Origin: Loxodes magnus
Taxonomy: Eukaryota > Ciliophora > Karyorelictea > Loxodida > Loxodidae
Direction: 5' to 3'
NCBI GenBank assembly: GCA_946699065.1
Contig: CAMPDV010000039.1
Coordinates: 186,001-250,000, forward strand
Length of the DNA: 64,000 nucleotides
Both the position numbers and the translations under genes were made by a program. The notes under the pieces are model-generated. The model had not been told where the DNA came from and did not search any database. It was given only the letters and a program-made list of their open reading frames with translations. This document shows, piece after piece, positions 49,290-61,698 of this stretch; position 1 is the first letter of the stretch, and each line of letters begins with the position of its first letter.

Positions 49290-50885
49290 ATGAAAATAAG
49301 AAGAAATGTAAGATAAGCTGTTAATTCCAATAAAACAACTTAAGAATCAAGTCCTTTTTAATTTAATCTTCTACTACTTTAAAATAAATATAAATTTAGG
49401 GATAATGTTGATAGAAGGTTAAAGTTGTGATCTAATAAAAAAATTGATTTCTAATTTATAGCTCTAAGTTGCTTATCTGATAAATTAAAATCTCATTTAG
49501 ATATAAAGCAAATAGGCCATTTACTTTTATCAGCTTTATAAAAGTTAGAATAAATATACGAAATTTTGAATATTTTTTCAGATAAAAACTTAATTAGAAA
49601 ATATTTAAATTGTATCTGCTATTTATTTAATATCTAATAATACCTGAAATTCATCACTTCATAAAAATAAAAATTAAAAAGTTATTTAAAATAATTATTT
49701 TTAGAGCAGATAAAAGACTTAAACTTATATAGTCGAATAATTGATAAAATCTCAGATTTGCTGGAAATTTCTAAATAATGAGAATTTTTAAGAACAAACA
49801 AAATTTTAGACAAACTAAAATTAAGAAATTTGAGTTATAATATTTTGTTAATTTTATAACTCATTTTATAAATAAAGTCAATAAATTCAAACTTATTAGC
49901 TTTTGAGTTATATAAAAATTAATTTTAAGCATTATAGGCATAAAAATCAAATTTTATATTTAAATAAAATTTCTTACTAATTTGAATCTTTGCAAAATAA
50001 CTAAAAAGAAAGGCAAGTTTTAAATTATTATATAGATAACTATTATATATTTAATAATCATATTAATGATGCTCTTAAAATTTTATAAAATTTTCGAATT
50101 TCATATAAAAAATAGAGATTAAGAAAAAACTCATTTTAAAGAAATAAAATCCTAAAAATTAGATTTTTTATTAAGTAAATTTGACCAAAGATCGAATGTC
50201 TTCAGTCAAATATTTATTTTTTTCCTTCAGCTTTTTAAAAAAATTATAATTCTTTGCTTATTTAAGCATTGCATAATTTTTTTTAAATCTCAATATCCAA
50301 ATTTTTAAAATTTCTTTAATGATTTTATTAGCAATATAAGCAAATATATTCAATTAACTAAAAGAAGATATTAATTTAAATTTTAGTAAGGAAAATTATA
50401 AAAATTATGAATTTTAATTCCTAAATTTATTGATAATCTCTTTAATTATCATTGTTCAATAATTATAATTGATCCATTTATTTCATTGCCCTTTAATATA
50501 AAAAATAAACTTATAAATCTTTAGAGGCTTTTTAAACTATTTATTTGATTTATATGCTTAATACTTTATCATAATAAAGGATTATTTTATAGAATATAAT
50601 TAAAAAAATAGTTAAATTTTAAATTTAAAGCTAAAAATAAATTTGGTTCTGTGCTTATTAAAAATTGAAGCTACAAATCATTTTTAGTTATCAAAATTTT
50701 TCTAGTTGAAAGTGATAATGAGTTAAAAACTTGAAGAATAGCTAAAGAACTTAAATGTTTATTAATAATTAAAAAATTATAAGATATAGCGTAATTTAAA
50801 TATAATAAATTTATTATTTTCCTCATAAAAAATTAACTTTGATTAAAGCAATTTTATCTAGAAATTATTTTATATCAAATAATGA
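49290..50885 (+). CDS. AT-rich hypothetical helical protein
   Basis: Frame from ATG 49290 to TGA 50883-50885, 531 residues. Over the first 115 codons a hand count gives G+C at about 23%, 22% and 11% of codon positions one to three, a clear coding signature. It starts MKIRRNVRQAVNSNKTTQES and is then rich in Leu/Ile amphipathic helices (IKQIGHLLLSALQKLEQIYE-type), ending KVIMSQKLEEQLKNLNVYQQ before a short tail. It could be an armadillo/HEAT-like helical repeat protein, but no repeat consensus is firm. In-frame TGAs at 49779, 49983 and 50067 are read as Trp; if one is the true stop the protein is 163 to 259 residues. Continuity of good peptide past each favours the long form. Confidence 0.5.
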
Positions 50886-53432
50886 TTTAAATATTAGAAA
50901 TTAAAAAAATATTATAGAGCATTATTTATAACTTGTATTGCTATAAGTAAACTTTTCATTATAAATAAGTTGTTTTTTATAATTATTTTTATGAATTTTT
51001 CAGACTTTTTTCTTTATAACTAACACAATTTTATATGAGAATAAAATTTTATTATGATTATATGCAAATTTTGCTAGAAGTGATGAAAGACTTTAAATAC
51101 ATAATTTTTTAAAAAGTTTCTTATAAGTTTAAATAAAATAAAGCTAATTTTGAAAAATAAAGAATAATTAGATAAAAGTTTAAAATCATAAAAGTATCTA
51201 ACTTCATTAATCCGAAAGCTTTACAGTCTTTTAGTTTTCAGGGTATTCTTTTAGAGCATATATTAAAAAGACATAATATTATTAAATGATTTGAAAATTA
51301 TAATTCTTTCTTAATAGATATCTTTTACTATTTTTATTATCTATAAAATTAAAAATGACTATGATTTAAAAAATTTATTAAAATAACCCTTTATTTTTTA
51401 ATTTATTATAGCTTTATCTAATTTAACCTTAATTATTGTCAAAAAATTATTATTACATTTTTATATTTAAGAAAAATGTCAAAATTCCGAGATAAATACA
51501 ACTTTTATATTTTTTCTTGGTAATTTAAAAGTAAGCATTATAATAAAAGAATAAAAATTCAATATTTTAAAGTTCATATAATTAGATTCATCAAAGAGCT
51601 TCTATTAAAATCAAACTGGAAATACATTCTTGTAAAAATTTGTTTGAACGGGTTTCATTAGTATTTCAATTTAGTCAAGTTTCCCATGATTTTATGATCT
51701 AACTTTTGCATTTATAATATTTAGTTTTATATAGTTCCATTATCATAATCATAAAGTTATTACCATATTCTTAGGTTAAAGCCTATTAATATTTAAATTT
51801 AAAAAAAAAAGCATAATTAATTCTATTTAAATTAATATAGCTAAAATAATTTTATAAGTTAAATATCTGATTTAGGTTTTTTAATTTTATTAGTCATAAA
51901 CCCCTTTTATCAATAGATGCGAAATGATTTATTTTAGATTTGAATAAATTTAATGTATTGTTGGTGAGTTTTCTTAATATAAATGGTATTAAATAAATAA
52001 AGAAAATAAAAATAATTAAAGTTTATATTCTAAACATTTTCGCTAGATATTAATAATTTTTATATTTCTTAACTTATTAAAAATTGAATTTCACGTTTTA
52101 AAAGATTATATTTAAGTTAAAAAACTTTTATAATTTTTAGTTGTCTTATATAATTAAAAGGCTAATTTAGATAAAATATCTATAAATAAATGATTTATTT
52201 ATTTTACATAAGTGATTAATAATAAAATAATTTATTATAATTATAAGAGAAAGGCTAATGAAAAAGTTAGATTATTTTATATTTTAGCTTTTATATTTAC
52301 TGCTTGCTTGCTAAATATTTGATAATTTATAAAAAATATTTCTATAATTAAATAGCTTATAGAAGCTTTTTAAACTTGTTGAAAAAAATTTTAAAGTTCT
52401 TTCTTTAATTATAGGCATTTTAAGCATGTTAGAACTTTATTCCATCAATAAATATAATCAAACTTTTTCACATTTGTGCTAAGTTAAAATCTTAGAAAAT
52501 TAAAAAATTAAAGTTCACTTGAAAGTAAAAAAAAATTATCCTTCACTCTAAAAAATAAACCTTTGACTATAAATTAAATTATAGGAAATTTTCAAAATAT
52601 AAACTTTTATGAACCTCTCTAACAAGCAAAATGAAGATGTAATATTTTAAAATTTAATTCTCCTTTAAAATTAAAAGATTAATTATTTAACATCAAGATA
52701 CCTATTTACGTAAATTATTAATTAATTGAGTAAAAAAATAATTTGCAATTTTTAAATTAAAGATTTGTAAGCGAAAAGTAAATCATTTTTAGTTTTTATA
52801 ATAGCTTAAGAGGATAATTTTATAATAATACTTATTTTTATTATTTTATAGATTTAGATTTAATTTTGAATTAAGAGTTAAATAAGAAAAAAATGAAAAC
52901 TAATTTATATAATTTATTCTTATAAAAGTGATTTCCTTGAAAATGTTAAGAAGAATCTGTAAAATTTGTTTAGAATTTATTTTAATTTGAAATCTTTATA
53001 TAAAACTTTATAAATTATATTAAGAAGTTATTATTTCAAAAATTTAAACTGTTAATAGATTTTAATAACATCTAAAAAATAAAGTTTGAATATCTTATTT
53101 TCAATTTAGTTAAGTTCAAATTTTATTTTAAAAGAAGAGTTTTAGTAAGATGATATACATGAATTTTTATAGTAAGATTAAGAGAATTATATTAATCTTT
53201 ACTTTTTAATTAAATCTCATAAGCAATTTTTAAATATTTATAAATTAAAATTTTATGATAGAACATCTTAAGATAATACAAGCTTATAATCATAGAATTT
53301 AATTCTAATAAAATTTAAATTTAAAGAATATTAATTAATTAAAAAACTCACAGCTAGAAATACTCTAAATAGATATCTACTTTAGCTTTGAAATAAATTT
53401 AGATTTTAAAAGCTTCATTAATTGAACAACTT
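50886..53432. other. AT-rich intergenic region
   Basis: No supported coding frame, repeat or structured element. A/T DNA throughout. Confidence 0.35.
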
Positions 53433-53760
53433 ATGAAATTAAAAATTAAAACAGTAGAGTTAATAAGCCAATTGAACAAACTGAAGAGAAATATTTTAGG
53501 AAAAAATGTTACATCTACAGGAGAACAGACCACCTATAGAAACGATGCTGGAAAAGAAAGAAGATTTAATAGAAAATATGGAATGACCTAACCTAATTTT
53601 TCCCAACCAGGAATGGAGAAATTTATAAGAAGAAAGCAAGCTATATGAAGAGACAACCATTCCGAAAACTTGACAGTGAAGGGAGGAGAAGACCACCTAG
53701 AGATCAAGTTCCTATTGGTTGGATAGAGAAGTAGGAAGCTCTTAAGCAGACGATCCATCT
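53433..53760 (+). CDS. Small basic protein gene with apparent frame change
   Basis: A GC-richer island in A/T DNA. From ATG 53433 a frame reads MKLKIKTVELISQLNKLKRN, then GEQTTYRNDAGKERRFNRKY and FSQPGMEKFIRRKQAI, with low third-position GC, and meets TGA at 53646-53648. From 53645 the -1 frame continues plausibly (MKRQPFRKLDSEGRRRPPRD, then QVPIGWIEKQEALKQTIHL) to about 53760 with no TGA stop found. The ATG of the second segment overlaps the TGA (ATGA). Options are a 71-residue protein, two overlapping ORFs, a frameshift (real, programmed or an assembly error), or a missed splice; I see no GT-AG pair giving the right length. The product is Arg/Lys-rich and may bind nucleic acid, which is inference only. 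Confidence 0.45.
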
Positions 53761-53767
53761 TTAACAC

Positions 53768-53817
53768 TTTAATTTAATTTAATTTAATTTAATTTAATTT
53801 AATTTAATTTAATTTAA
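53768..53817. repeat. (AATTT)n pentanucleotide repeat
   Basis: Nine tandem AATTT units (53771-53815) plus partial units, immediately after the small basic gene. Confidence 0.85.
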
Positions 53818-55447
53818 AACAATATAGTAAATTAAATTTTAACTAAATTTTTAATTTTTAATTTTAGAAATATACTAAAAATAATGAAAAACATCTAAAA
53901 TTATTTAATATTCAAATGTTAATGATTTGTCATAAAATGAATTTAAATAAAAAATTTAAAATAATTATTTAATTTATTTTTATTTTTATCTCTTTATTAA
54001 CTTAATATAAATAAAAACATTAAAAAGTTTGAATATTGATATAATTTGCTTGAAAACATTATAAAAAAAGCATAATTAATTTATAAAAAGCATTATAATA
54101 TAACATTAATTTTTTTATTTTTATTTTTATTTGTTAATCTTAATAAAATAATTGAAATAAATAAAATTATTTTTTAATTTTATTTAAATTTTAGTTATTA
54201 TAACTAAAGTTTTTCTTTATTCCGCTAAGTATGTAAATTAAAATATAAACAATAAATATCTAATGTAACTTTTTAAGTTAATATAATAATTTAATAGCTA
54301 TATTTAAAATTTTTTATCTCTCTTAAATTTTATCTTTTAAATCTTTTTATTATTTCGCTTAAAAAACTTAAATACAATTATTATTAATCTTTATGAAACT
54401 TTCTTCTCTCGATTTTCTGATTTTTTAAAGATGATTAATATTTTTGATCTAACAATAATCTAATTTTTTATTTAAAAAATAGAAAATTTACTAATAATAT
54501 TAAAGCTTTAACTCTAAAGAATGTTCATGATAATTAAAAGAATTTTTTTAAATAGCTTCAAATTATTAAAATATTAAAAAAGTATTATACATCTTGATAA
54601 ATTTAAAAAATCTCGATTTCTTAATAATTTAATCCCTCTTAAAATTATTGATAAAGCTTATTTAAAAATAAATATTTTTTAAATTAAGTTACTAATTAAT
54701 CTAATTAATGTTTTCTTTACTTTTGAGAATTTCACCAACAAAAATGTATTATTTTCTATTTTTAATCTACAAATAAAGCTTATTATAAATTTAAAATCTT
54801 AGTCTAGCATCTTAGTATAAAATAATAGATCTTTTATAATTTGCTTTTTGAATTTTACCTTTTAATTTCTCTAAAATTTATTATTTTAATTTCCTTTTTT
54901 TAATTACTAGACTAAGCTTTATTTAGCAAATTAAAATGTTACTATTAGAATGATAAGGCAGACTTAATAATAAACTAAGATGATTTTACTTTTAGCTTTT
55001 ATTTTTTCGCTTTAATAAATTTGTTATATTTCTTTAAAATTTAATTTATGAAATAACTTTAATAAAATGTATAAAATAAAATATTCCATTGAAATTGCTT
55101 AGTTACTAATAGTTTAAAACTTAGCTAAATTATGAAGTTTATAGTTAAAAGTTTATATAAGCTAGTTCATATTAAAGGATTTAGCTAATAATTCAAAAAT
55201 AATTTAGCTTTATAAAGCAACTTAATTTGAGTTAGCTAAATAGATTTTCTTTTATATTAGATATGAAAATAATTTATTTATAGATTGAAGTTTGTTCATA
55301 ATAGTAAAGAAATAAGAAAGTTATAAAATATGAAGGCTAGTGTTTATCTATATTATAATTAATTTATAAGATAATTTCTGTAAATTTAAGCTTATAAGAA
55401 TGCTTAGGAATTAAACAATAAAATAAATCAACATTCTAAATTTAAAG
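53818..55447. other. AT-rich intergenic region
   Basis: No gene, array or structure recognised. A/T DNA with homopolymer runs. Confidence 0.35.
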
Positions 55448-57334
55448 ATGAATAACTCTGCTTATCCTTAAATTTCCAAGAAATGCAGATGTGGAGCTGA
55501 ATTTAGCGAGTATAATAAACCTTGATTATTTTCAAAGTGCGGTCATACAATTTGCTAGGGATGCTTAGACTCCTTTTAAGATAAAGTAATATACTATTGC
55601 AAAATTTGCAGTTCTACTACTAATTTTGCAGGAATTTAGGTAAATGATGCGATCCTAAACAGTTTAGCTCCATCTAATTAAAAGAATACCTTTCAATAAA
55701 GCATGTTTTTTACTTAAAATTAATTCTCTAACATGAATAAAAATCCCATCTTAAATTAAAATTAGACTCCAGTGCAAGATTAATATTAAGAAAATATTTA
55801 ATAATAAGCTAATAACTTTACTCCAACTTTTTAAGCATTTGGTATTGGTTAAAATATCTAAGCAGAAAATTTATAAAACTAAAGAAATAGCTTATAAGAT
55901 GCTTTTAGATGCTATCCACAAGAATAATTAAATTAATTGGAATTTAAAAAAGCTCAGTCAGACAATCAATTTATAAAATAAGACCTTCCTAATCCATCTA
56001 TTTAGCATTAAAATAGCCTTAATGCGGCAACAATGCATCAGAATAATTAAAACACATAAAGAATTAGTTACGAAAATTAATAGTTTCCTAACTAGAATAA
56101 TCAAGCTTCTTAAATAGACAACTAAATTAAATATAATGCTTAAAATTAGCAACCTTTTTATTAGCAAGCTTAATATCAGTAGTAAAACCAAAAATTTAAT
56201 CAATAACCTTATTACGAGCAGCAATCTATCCCCTAAAAACCCTAACTATTTCAATTTCCAAATGAATAGCCTAATTACTAGCAGCCTTAAATTTAGCAGA
56301 AACCTTAACTTTCTAATAATGAAAACAAATAATTTTAAAATTAACAGCCTCAAAACCAATAGTTCCATTAGAACTTTAATTAGCAATAAAATTAATAACC
56401 TTAAAACTTTTAGCCCTAAACTCAGCAATAAAATTAATAGCCTTAAAACTTTTAGCCCTAAACTCAGCAATAAAATTAATAACCTTAAAACTTTTAACCC
56501 TAAACTCAGCAATAAAATTAATAACCTTAAAACTTTTAACCCTAAACTCAGCAATAAAATTAATAACCTTAAAACTTTTAACCCTAAACTCAGCAATAAA
56601 ATTAATAGCCTTAAAACTTTTAACCCTAAACTCAGCAATAAAATTAATAGCCTTAAAACTTTTAACCCTAAACTCAGCAATAAAATTAATAACCTTAAAA
56701 CTTTTAACCCTAAATTCAGTAGTAGTCCTATTAAAATGTACCTTTGAATTAATAATTCTAAAACTAGCAACAATAAAATTAATACTAACCTTAGAACATC
56801 AGCTAGCCAAAAATTTAATAGTCTCCATCCTAGAATCAAATACCTAATAATTAGCAAGGAATTGAGATTCCAATGGAACTTTAATTAAAGTATAATATTA
56901 AAGGATAATAACTAGAGCATGCTTCTTTAGTAATTAATTTAATTTAACAAATGCAAGTAAAAGTTGATTTTGATATTGCTATTTCTTAGTCTTGTTTATA
57001 TAAAGATGCCTGGGTAGCATTTTAAAACTATGAAAGCAAATTGGAAAGTATACAGCAAAAAAATTAATAATAAAATTAGCCAGAGTCAGCGAAATAATTT
57101 TAAGATTAATAGGATTTTACGCCGTATAATATAATAGATCAAATAATAACAGAGTAAGATATTATAACATTATAAATTCAGCCAGATGAACTTATTTACT
57201 TAAGATAAATTTTTATTGAAATAACTTAATCTTCTCCTAATATTCCTTTAGATATAGATAAAATAGTAAAATTATCAAGAGAAATATAAAACAATCCTAA
57301 GCAAGTAGCATCTAAATTTATTTTTCAAGGATGA
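55448..57334 (+). CDS. RING-finger protein with Pro/Gln tandem repeats
   Basis: Single frame of 628 residues from ATG 55448 to TGA 57332-57334. Residues 13-55 form a RING-type finger: CRCGAEF, then LFSKCGHTICQGCLDSF and YYCKIC, with the C-x-H-x2-C-x2-C core intact and a C-x-C first pair (commonly C-x2-C). A roughly 250-residue Gln/Asn-rich region follows. Residues about 312-423 are eight 14-residue repeats (QQQNQQPQNFQPQT) with almost every Gln encoded by TAA, TAG or CAA. The C-terminal 170 residues are ordered-looking and non-repetitive (MELQLKYNIKGQQLEHASLV; IDQIITEQDIITLQIQPDEL). RING domains usually recruit E2 enzymes for ubiquitin transfer; the PQ repeats suggest condensate-like or coat interactions, which is inference. 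Standard-code frames across the repeats on either strand are artefacts. Confidence 0.8.
56381..56716 (+). repeat. Eight 42-bp tandem repeats inside the RING gene
   Basis: Units start at 56381, 56423, 56465, 56507, 56549, 56591, 56633 and 56675. Each reads (TAG/CAG)CAATAAAATTAATAR... and encodes 14 residues. Copies differ by few bases (AATAACC/AATAGCC, TTTAGCCC/TTTAACCC), indicating recent expansion. Six of the eight units carry AACCCTAAA, which looks telomere-like but is part of the codons for Gln-Pro-Gln. Confidence 0.9.
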
Positions 57335-58510
57335 TTATAAACTTCATTAACATATTAATTATTTACCTTTTTAATAAATCATAAGTATCTATCTTATTAG
57401 CTGTCTCTATGAAATATTTGCATATTTAAGTTAGCTTTATTTATAATCTTATGATATAGTTTTAAATTAATTAAATTTAAGCCTTTGTTATATAAAAAGA
57501 ATATTAAATTTCTAATTTATTAATTAAAATTAAGAGTGCTTGTCTATTTTCTGGGAAAAGGATTAAGAAATATAATTATGAGATGAAATGTATCTCATTC
57601 TTTAATACTTTAATAGTATAAGACCTTTAGATCTGTGAAGTAATAATGATTGATAGATAAATAGCTTTTTGCTTTAAATTAAATAAAAATAGTAAATTTA
57701 TTTTAATAAGGCAGCTTATTATAATTTTAAATTATGCTTTAAAGTCTATTGCTAGGATATTTTTCTTTCATTTACTCTTAGTGGTGTTTATTATAGGTTA
57801 ATAACTTTAAATTTAATATAAGCTTTCTTTAAAATCCCATGCTTATGTATTTGATTTTTAATTAAATTAATTTTATACTTAATTAAAAAATTAAAAAAGT
57901 AGAATTATATAATTATGAAAATAAATAAATAGAATTAAATTATTGCAAATCCTTTTTTTCTTTAAGGCGATATGTAAATTTTAGATTAGAAATGAGGAAA
58001 TTTAAAAAAACTAGTAACAAAGAAATAAAATAAAGGTTAATTAAAGGCTAGCTATTCCTTTATAAAATTATAATAGATATAAAAAGCTCTGTTACTAGAG
58101 TTCTATATAAAATACACATAAAATAAAAAGAACGGATAATCAAAATGAATAAAATGAAATGTAAAGTGCCAAGTAATTTTAATTATAGTTTCTAATGATA
58201 CGAAGTATTTATAGAAACAATTTAAAAATAAAAGTAATTTAAAATTTTCAGAAAATACTTAATAAATTTCACTTAAAAGCAAAAAATTCATTAATTTTTA
58301 AACTAAATTAAAATGTTTTAAGAAAGATTAAAAGTTTTGATGTGAAAATCTTAGATCAATGATTAAGAAAAAGTTATTTAAAAGCATATTTCTTTATTAA
58401 TTAAAAGCGTAGGCTAAATTAAGATGATCCTTAAAATAATAAATTATCATTTAAAGTAAAAAGAAATTGTGAACTTTTTTTAATTTATCTAATTAATAAG
58501 TTTAATTTAG
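57335..58510. other. AT-rich intergenic region
   Basis: No supported gene. A 7-bp inverted repeat (ATGAGAT...ATCTCAT) lies near 57578-57599. Nothing else recognised. Confidence 0.35.
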
Positions 58511-61408
58511 ATGAGCAATAAAATAGAAATAGAAGAAACCATTCAAACAATAAATAAAAAAAATTAAAATAAGATTCCTTCTAGCTAAAAATAAAATATC
58601 TAATCAAATAAAAATCAAAGAAAAAAATTCTTAAAAATTAAGAAATATCCAGTTGAAAAAAATCGATTTTGATATTCCTAGTAACCAAATTTATCAAAAT
58701 TTATAATTGAATGAAACTTTAGATGAATAAATTAATAGTAGCTAAAAAGGAAAAAGTATCTAGAATTAAAACTTAAATTCAGAAGAAAATTAATAAATAT
58801 TTCAAGAAGAAATCATTGAACCCAGAAGAGCTCTTTTAAATTTGGAAAATTAGATAATAAAATAAATTAAATAAAAGCAGCCAGAATGATTTTCTAACTT
58901 TTTTGGATAGAATATGATTAAAATTAAGTTAAAAAACTCTGAATGATATAATGAGACCGAAAACTAAGAAATTAAATTTAAATGAGGACAATATCTTTGA
59001 AGTTTATTAATTGATTTTACATTCAAAATTTTTGGACCTTTTGCTACCTTAGTTTTTTCTTGAGCTTATAGTTATAATTTCATGTGAAATATGGCTTCAA
59101 CCGGAAATTGATTTGTATTCTATATAGAGTTCTTATTTTGATTATTCAATGTTTTATCAGTAATTTTTATCTTTTATACAAGCGATTTTTAAGAGTATTT
59201 GGAATTTTAATTTTATACGCATGAATTATAACGTTAAGGTAGATTTATTTCAGCTAAGTATGGCAATTTAACTCCTGAAAGATTTAAAATTGTTAAAAGC
59301 CAAAAAATTAGTTTTAAGGATGAAATGTTGCGAAACTTATGAATGAATTATGATAAAGACTATTGTGAAAACGAGCTAAAAAAACCATGACACGAAATCA
59401 AATTTACAAAAACCAATTTATTATATAATTTCTAGGTTAAAATCAAGAACCATGAATAACTTAATTCTTAAATAATAAATAGAATGAAGATGTTTTGGTA
59501 ATGAATACAGATTTGCATAAAATTTCAGGAGAGTTTCTTACAAAAGAATTATTTAAATTTGTGTTTAACAAATTTTCTCGTTCAAAATAAAAAAAAAGCA
59601 TAATTATCTCTTTAGTGCTTTTGTATGCTTTTATACTCCTGCTGTAATAAATAACTAGAGGAAACGTTAAAAATTTCTTTATTTTTGAATGGATTTATTA
59701 CTTGATATGAATTTTTATAATATATTTTATAACTTAGCACTTAGTTCCGCTAATAGAAATAGGGTAATACGATTTCTCAAGGAAGCAATAATTATTAAGT
59801 TACCTTTCATTGCTTTTATCAAATAAAGTCTGTTTAGACTAATAGAAAGATTTTAATTTTCCTATGTTTAATATGTTTGATTAATAAACCATTTTATCTT
59901 GATACTGGGTGAGATTTATTTTTCTAGACTTTGGAAAGAGATTAACGAAAAGAGTTTTTGTATATGCAAGAGTAATTTAATCAGTTTCAGCAATATCAGT
60001 TTTAATATTCTCTCTAGTAGTTTATGATGTTATAACAGGCATTTGAACTCGGCCTATTATGATATTTGGCTTTATAATTTTTATTGTTATGCTCATTCTC
60101 TTTAAAACAGTTCTAATCTCTGCTTATTTGAATGAATAACTTTATTTTCACTAAAATTTGTTACTTATAAAATAGATCGAGATAAGGAGCCAAATAATAG
60201 AATTCTAAGAGATTGGAAATAAGAAGGAGTTAGTAAATTAGCTAATATAAGTATAGAAATCTTTAGGATTAATTATTAAAAAATTAGAAATTGATGAAAA
60301 GACATAGCTTATCAAGATATTAGGAGCTGTAACTAACAGTAAATTTTTTTAAAAGATAAATGTTTTATTTGCTAGTTTACTTTTTACTCTATCCAATTAT
60401 ATTCTAAAAGAAAACTAACACTGTTAGTTCATTTATCTCCTTTACGCTTTTATTCTATTTCCATCTTTTAATATTTTAACTTTTATTAACCATTTTTATT
60501 TGAATTCTGCTTATATAATAATAGAGGAAATTCTTAAGAATTCTAAGACATTTTTATATCATACAGTATTAAGCAAGCTAAAGAATCAAATAAGAAAGGT
60601 CTATTAGTTAAATAAAATAATAAAATTTACAAATCAGATTCATAATTATTAGAAATGCTAATATTAAGCTACTATATTTATGCTTTTTAGCACTAAGCTA
60701 GCTTAATTCAACAGCTCTAATATTTTTCCCTTAGCTTAAGTATATTTGAGATATAGAAGAAACTAAATTTGTTTATATTTATAGTTGATTAACTAATATT
60801 TTAAAATGTGAACTTAAGAAGGAATTTATACATATTTCTATAATTAATTTTAGAAAGAATTGCCTCAATTGCCAAATAACAATTTTATATAATTTTGCTT
60901 ATTTAATTTTAATAATTCTATCCCAATAAAGCATCTTAATTATTAAGCTTTTATTTAGCTTTTTAAAGCAACTTAAATAATTAAAGCAAATAAAATCTCT
61001 TTTTATAAATGATATGTCCAATATAAGTATTTACTCAATTCAAATAATAAGCAAGCTTTGAATGGATTAAGTTAAATTACAGTTAGTCTCATTTTTAAGT
61101 AATGCTAGGATTTAAATACAAAAGCTATAACAAACATAATAAATTCTTTCTTTGCTTACAAGTATCTTCTAGTTTTGTATGTATCTTTAACTCTTCTTTT
61201 TAAGGTTACTAAATTAATTATATTCCTTTACTAAGAGAAAATTTTGTTTATTACTTAAAAATTGATGAAAAGTTAACTAACTCAAAGAAGCAAGGAAACC
61301 TTTAAATTATAAAAATTCTTAATAAAGATAATAGAACTAAACAATAAGCATAAATATGAATACTCTAAATAATAGTAAGAAAAGCCTTTAGATTAGATAA
61401 AGAAATGA
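58511..61408 (+). CDS. Multi-pass membrane protein of unknown family
   Basis: Protein of roughly 950 residues, ending at TGA 61406-61408. The N-terminal 140 residues are Asn/Gln/Lys-rich. The first membrane block has at least three segments (LLIDFTFKIFGPFATLVFSW; NWFVFYIEFLFWLFNVLSV). After a cytosolic-looking loop (KISFKDEMLRNLWMNYDKDY) come further hydrophobic segments (IIISLVLLYAFILLL; VIQSVSAISVLIFSLVVYDV; MIFGFIIFIVMLILFKTVLI; INVLFASLLFTLSNYIL; YLLVLYVSLTLLFKVTKLI). About ten TMs in all. Two frame changes need explaining. One lies between 58511 and 58653, where an eight-A run at 58556-58563 may hide an indel. The other is near 59436-59482, where a 47-nt GT...TAG intron would restore the frame. 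I do not recognise the family; a transporter or channel is possible but unproven. Confidence 0.65.
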
Positions 61409-61698
61409 ATTTTAAATTAACATAAGCATTGCAATTAATAAAAGCTAAAATAATAATAGCAAGTTACTAGTATAGTTTAAATAAGTAGAAATAGAAGTTA
61501 AAGGGATTTATTGAAATTAGGCTTATTTTACTTTAAAATAAATAATTTAAATCTTTATTTTTAAAAGTCATTTGCTTTCCTTCTATTTGAATTAGACTTT
61601 ATTTCGTATTTTAAAGCATAAAATGTTAAAAGAGGAGATTCTTCATTGAATTCCTCATCTAAACATTAGTTCAAAAATAATTACTAAATGGACTAATA
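61409..61698. other. AT-rich intergenic stretch
   Basis: About 290 bases of mostly A/T between two plus-strand genes. An ATG at 61623 opens another frame, but that frame becomes unconvincing beyond the true start at 61699. Confidence 0.35.

Noticed and set aside
50640-50760. Protein-kinase-like string (KFGSV...VIKIF) in one plus frame
   Set aside because: It lies out of frame with the gene at 49290, whose frame continues with better codon-position bias to a TGA; no other kinase motifs follow.
53490-53560. CCHC zinc-knuckle-like pattern (C...H....C) in the third frame, as in retroelement Gag
   Set aside because: One of the Cys positions is Tyr, the frame has high third-position GC, and a better coding frame overlaps it.
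56400-56716. CCCTAA strings resembling telomeric repeats
   Set aside because: They occur once per unit inside an in-frame coding repeat, not as a head-to-tail telomere array.
56246-56857. Long minus-strand Leu-rich ORF and plus-strand Asn/Leu/Lys ORF over the repeats
   Set aside because: Standard-code shadows of the 42-bp repeats; the true frame is the Pro/Gln-rich plus-strand frame continuous with the RING domain.
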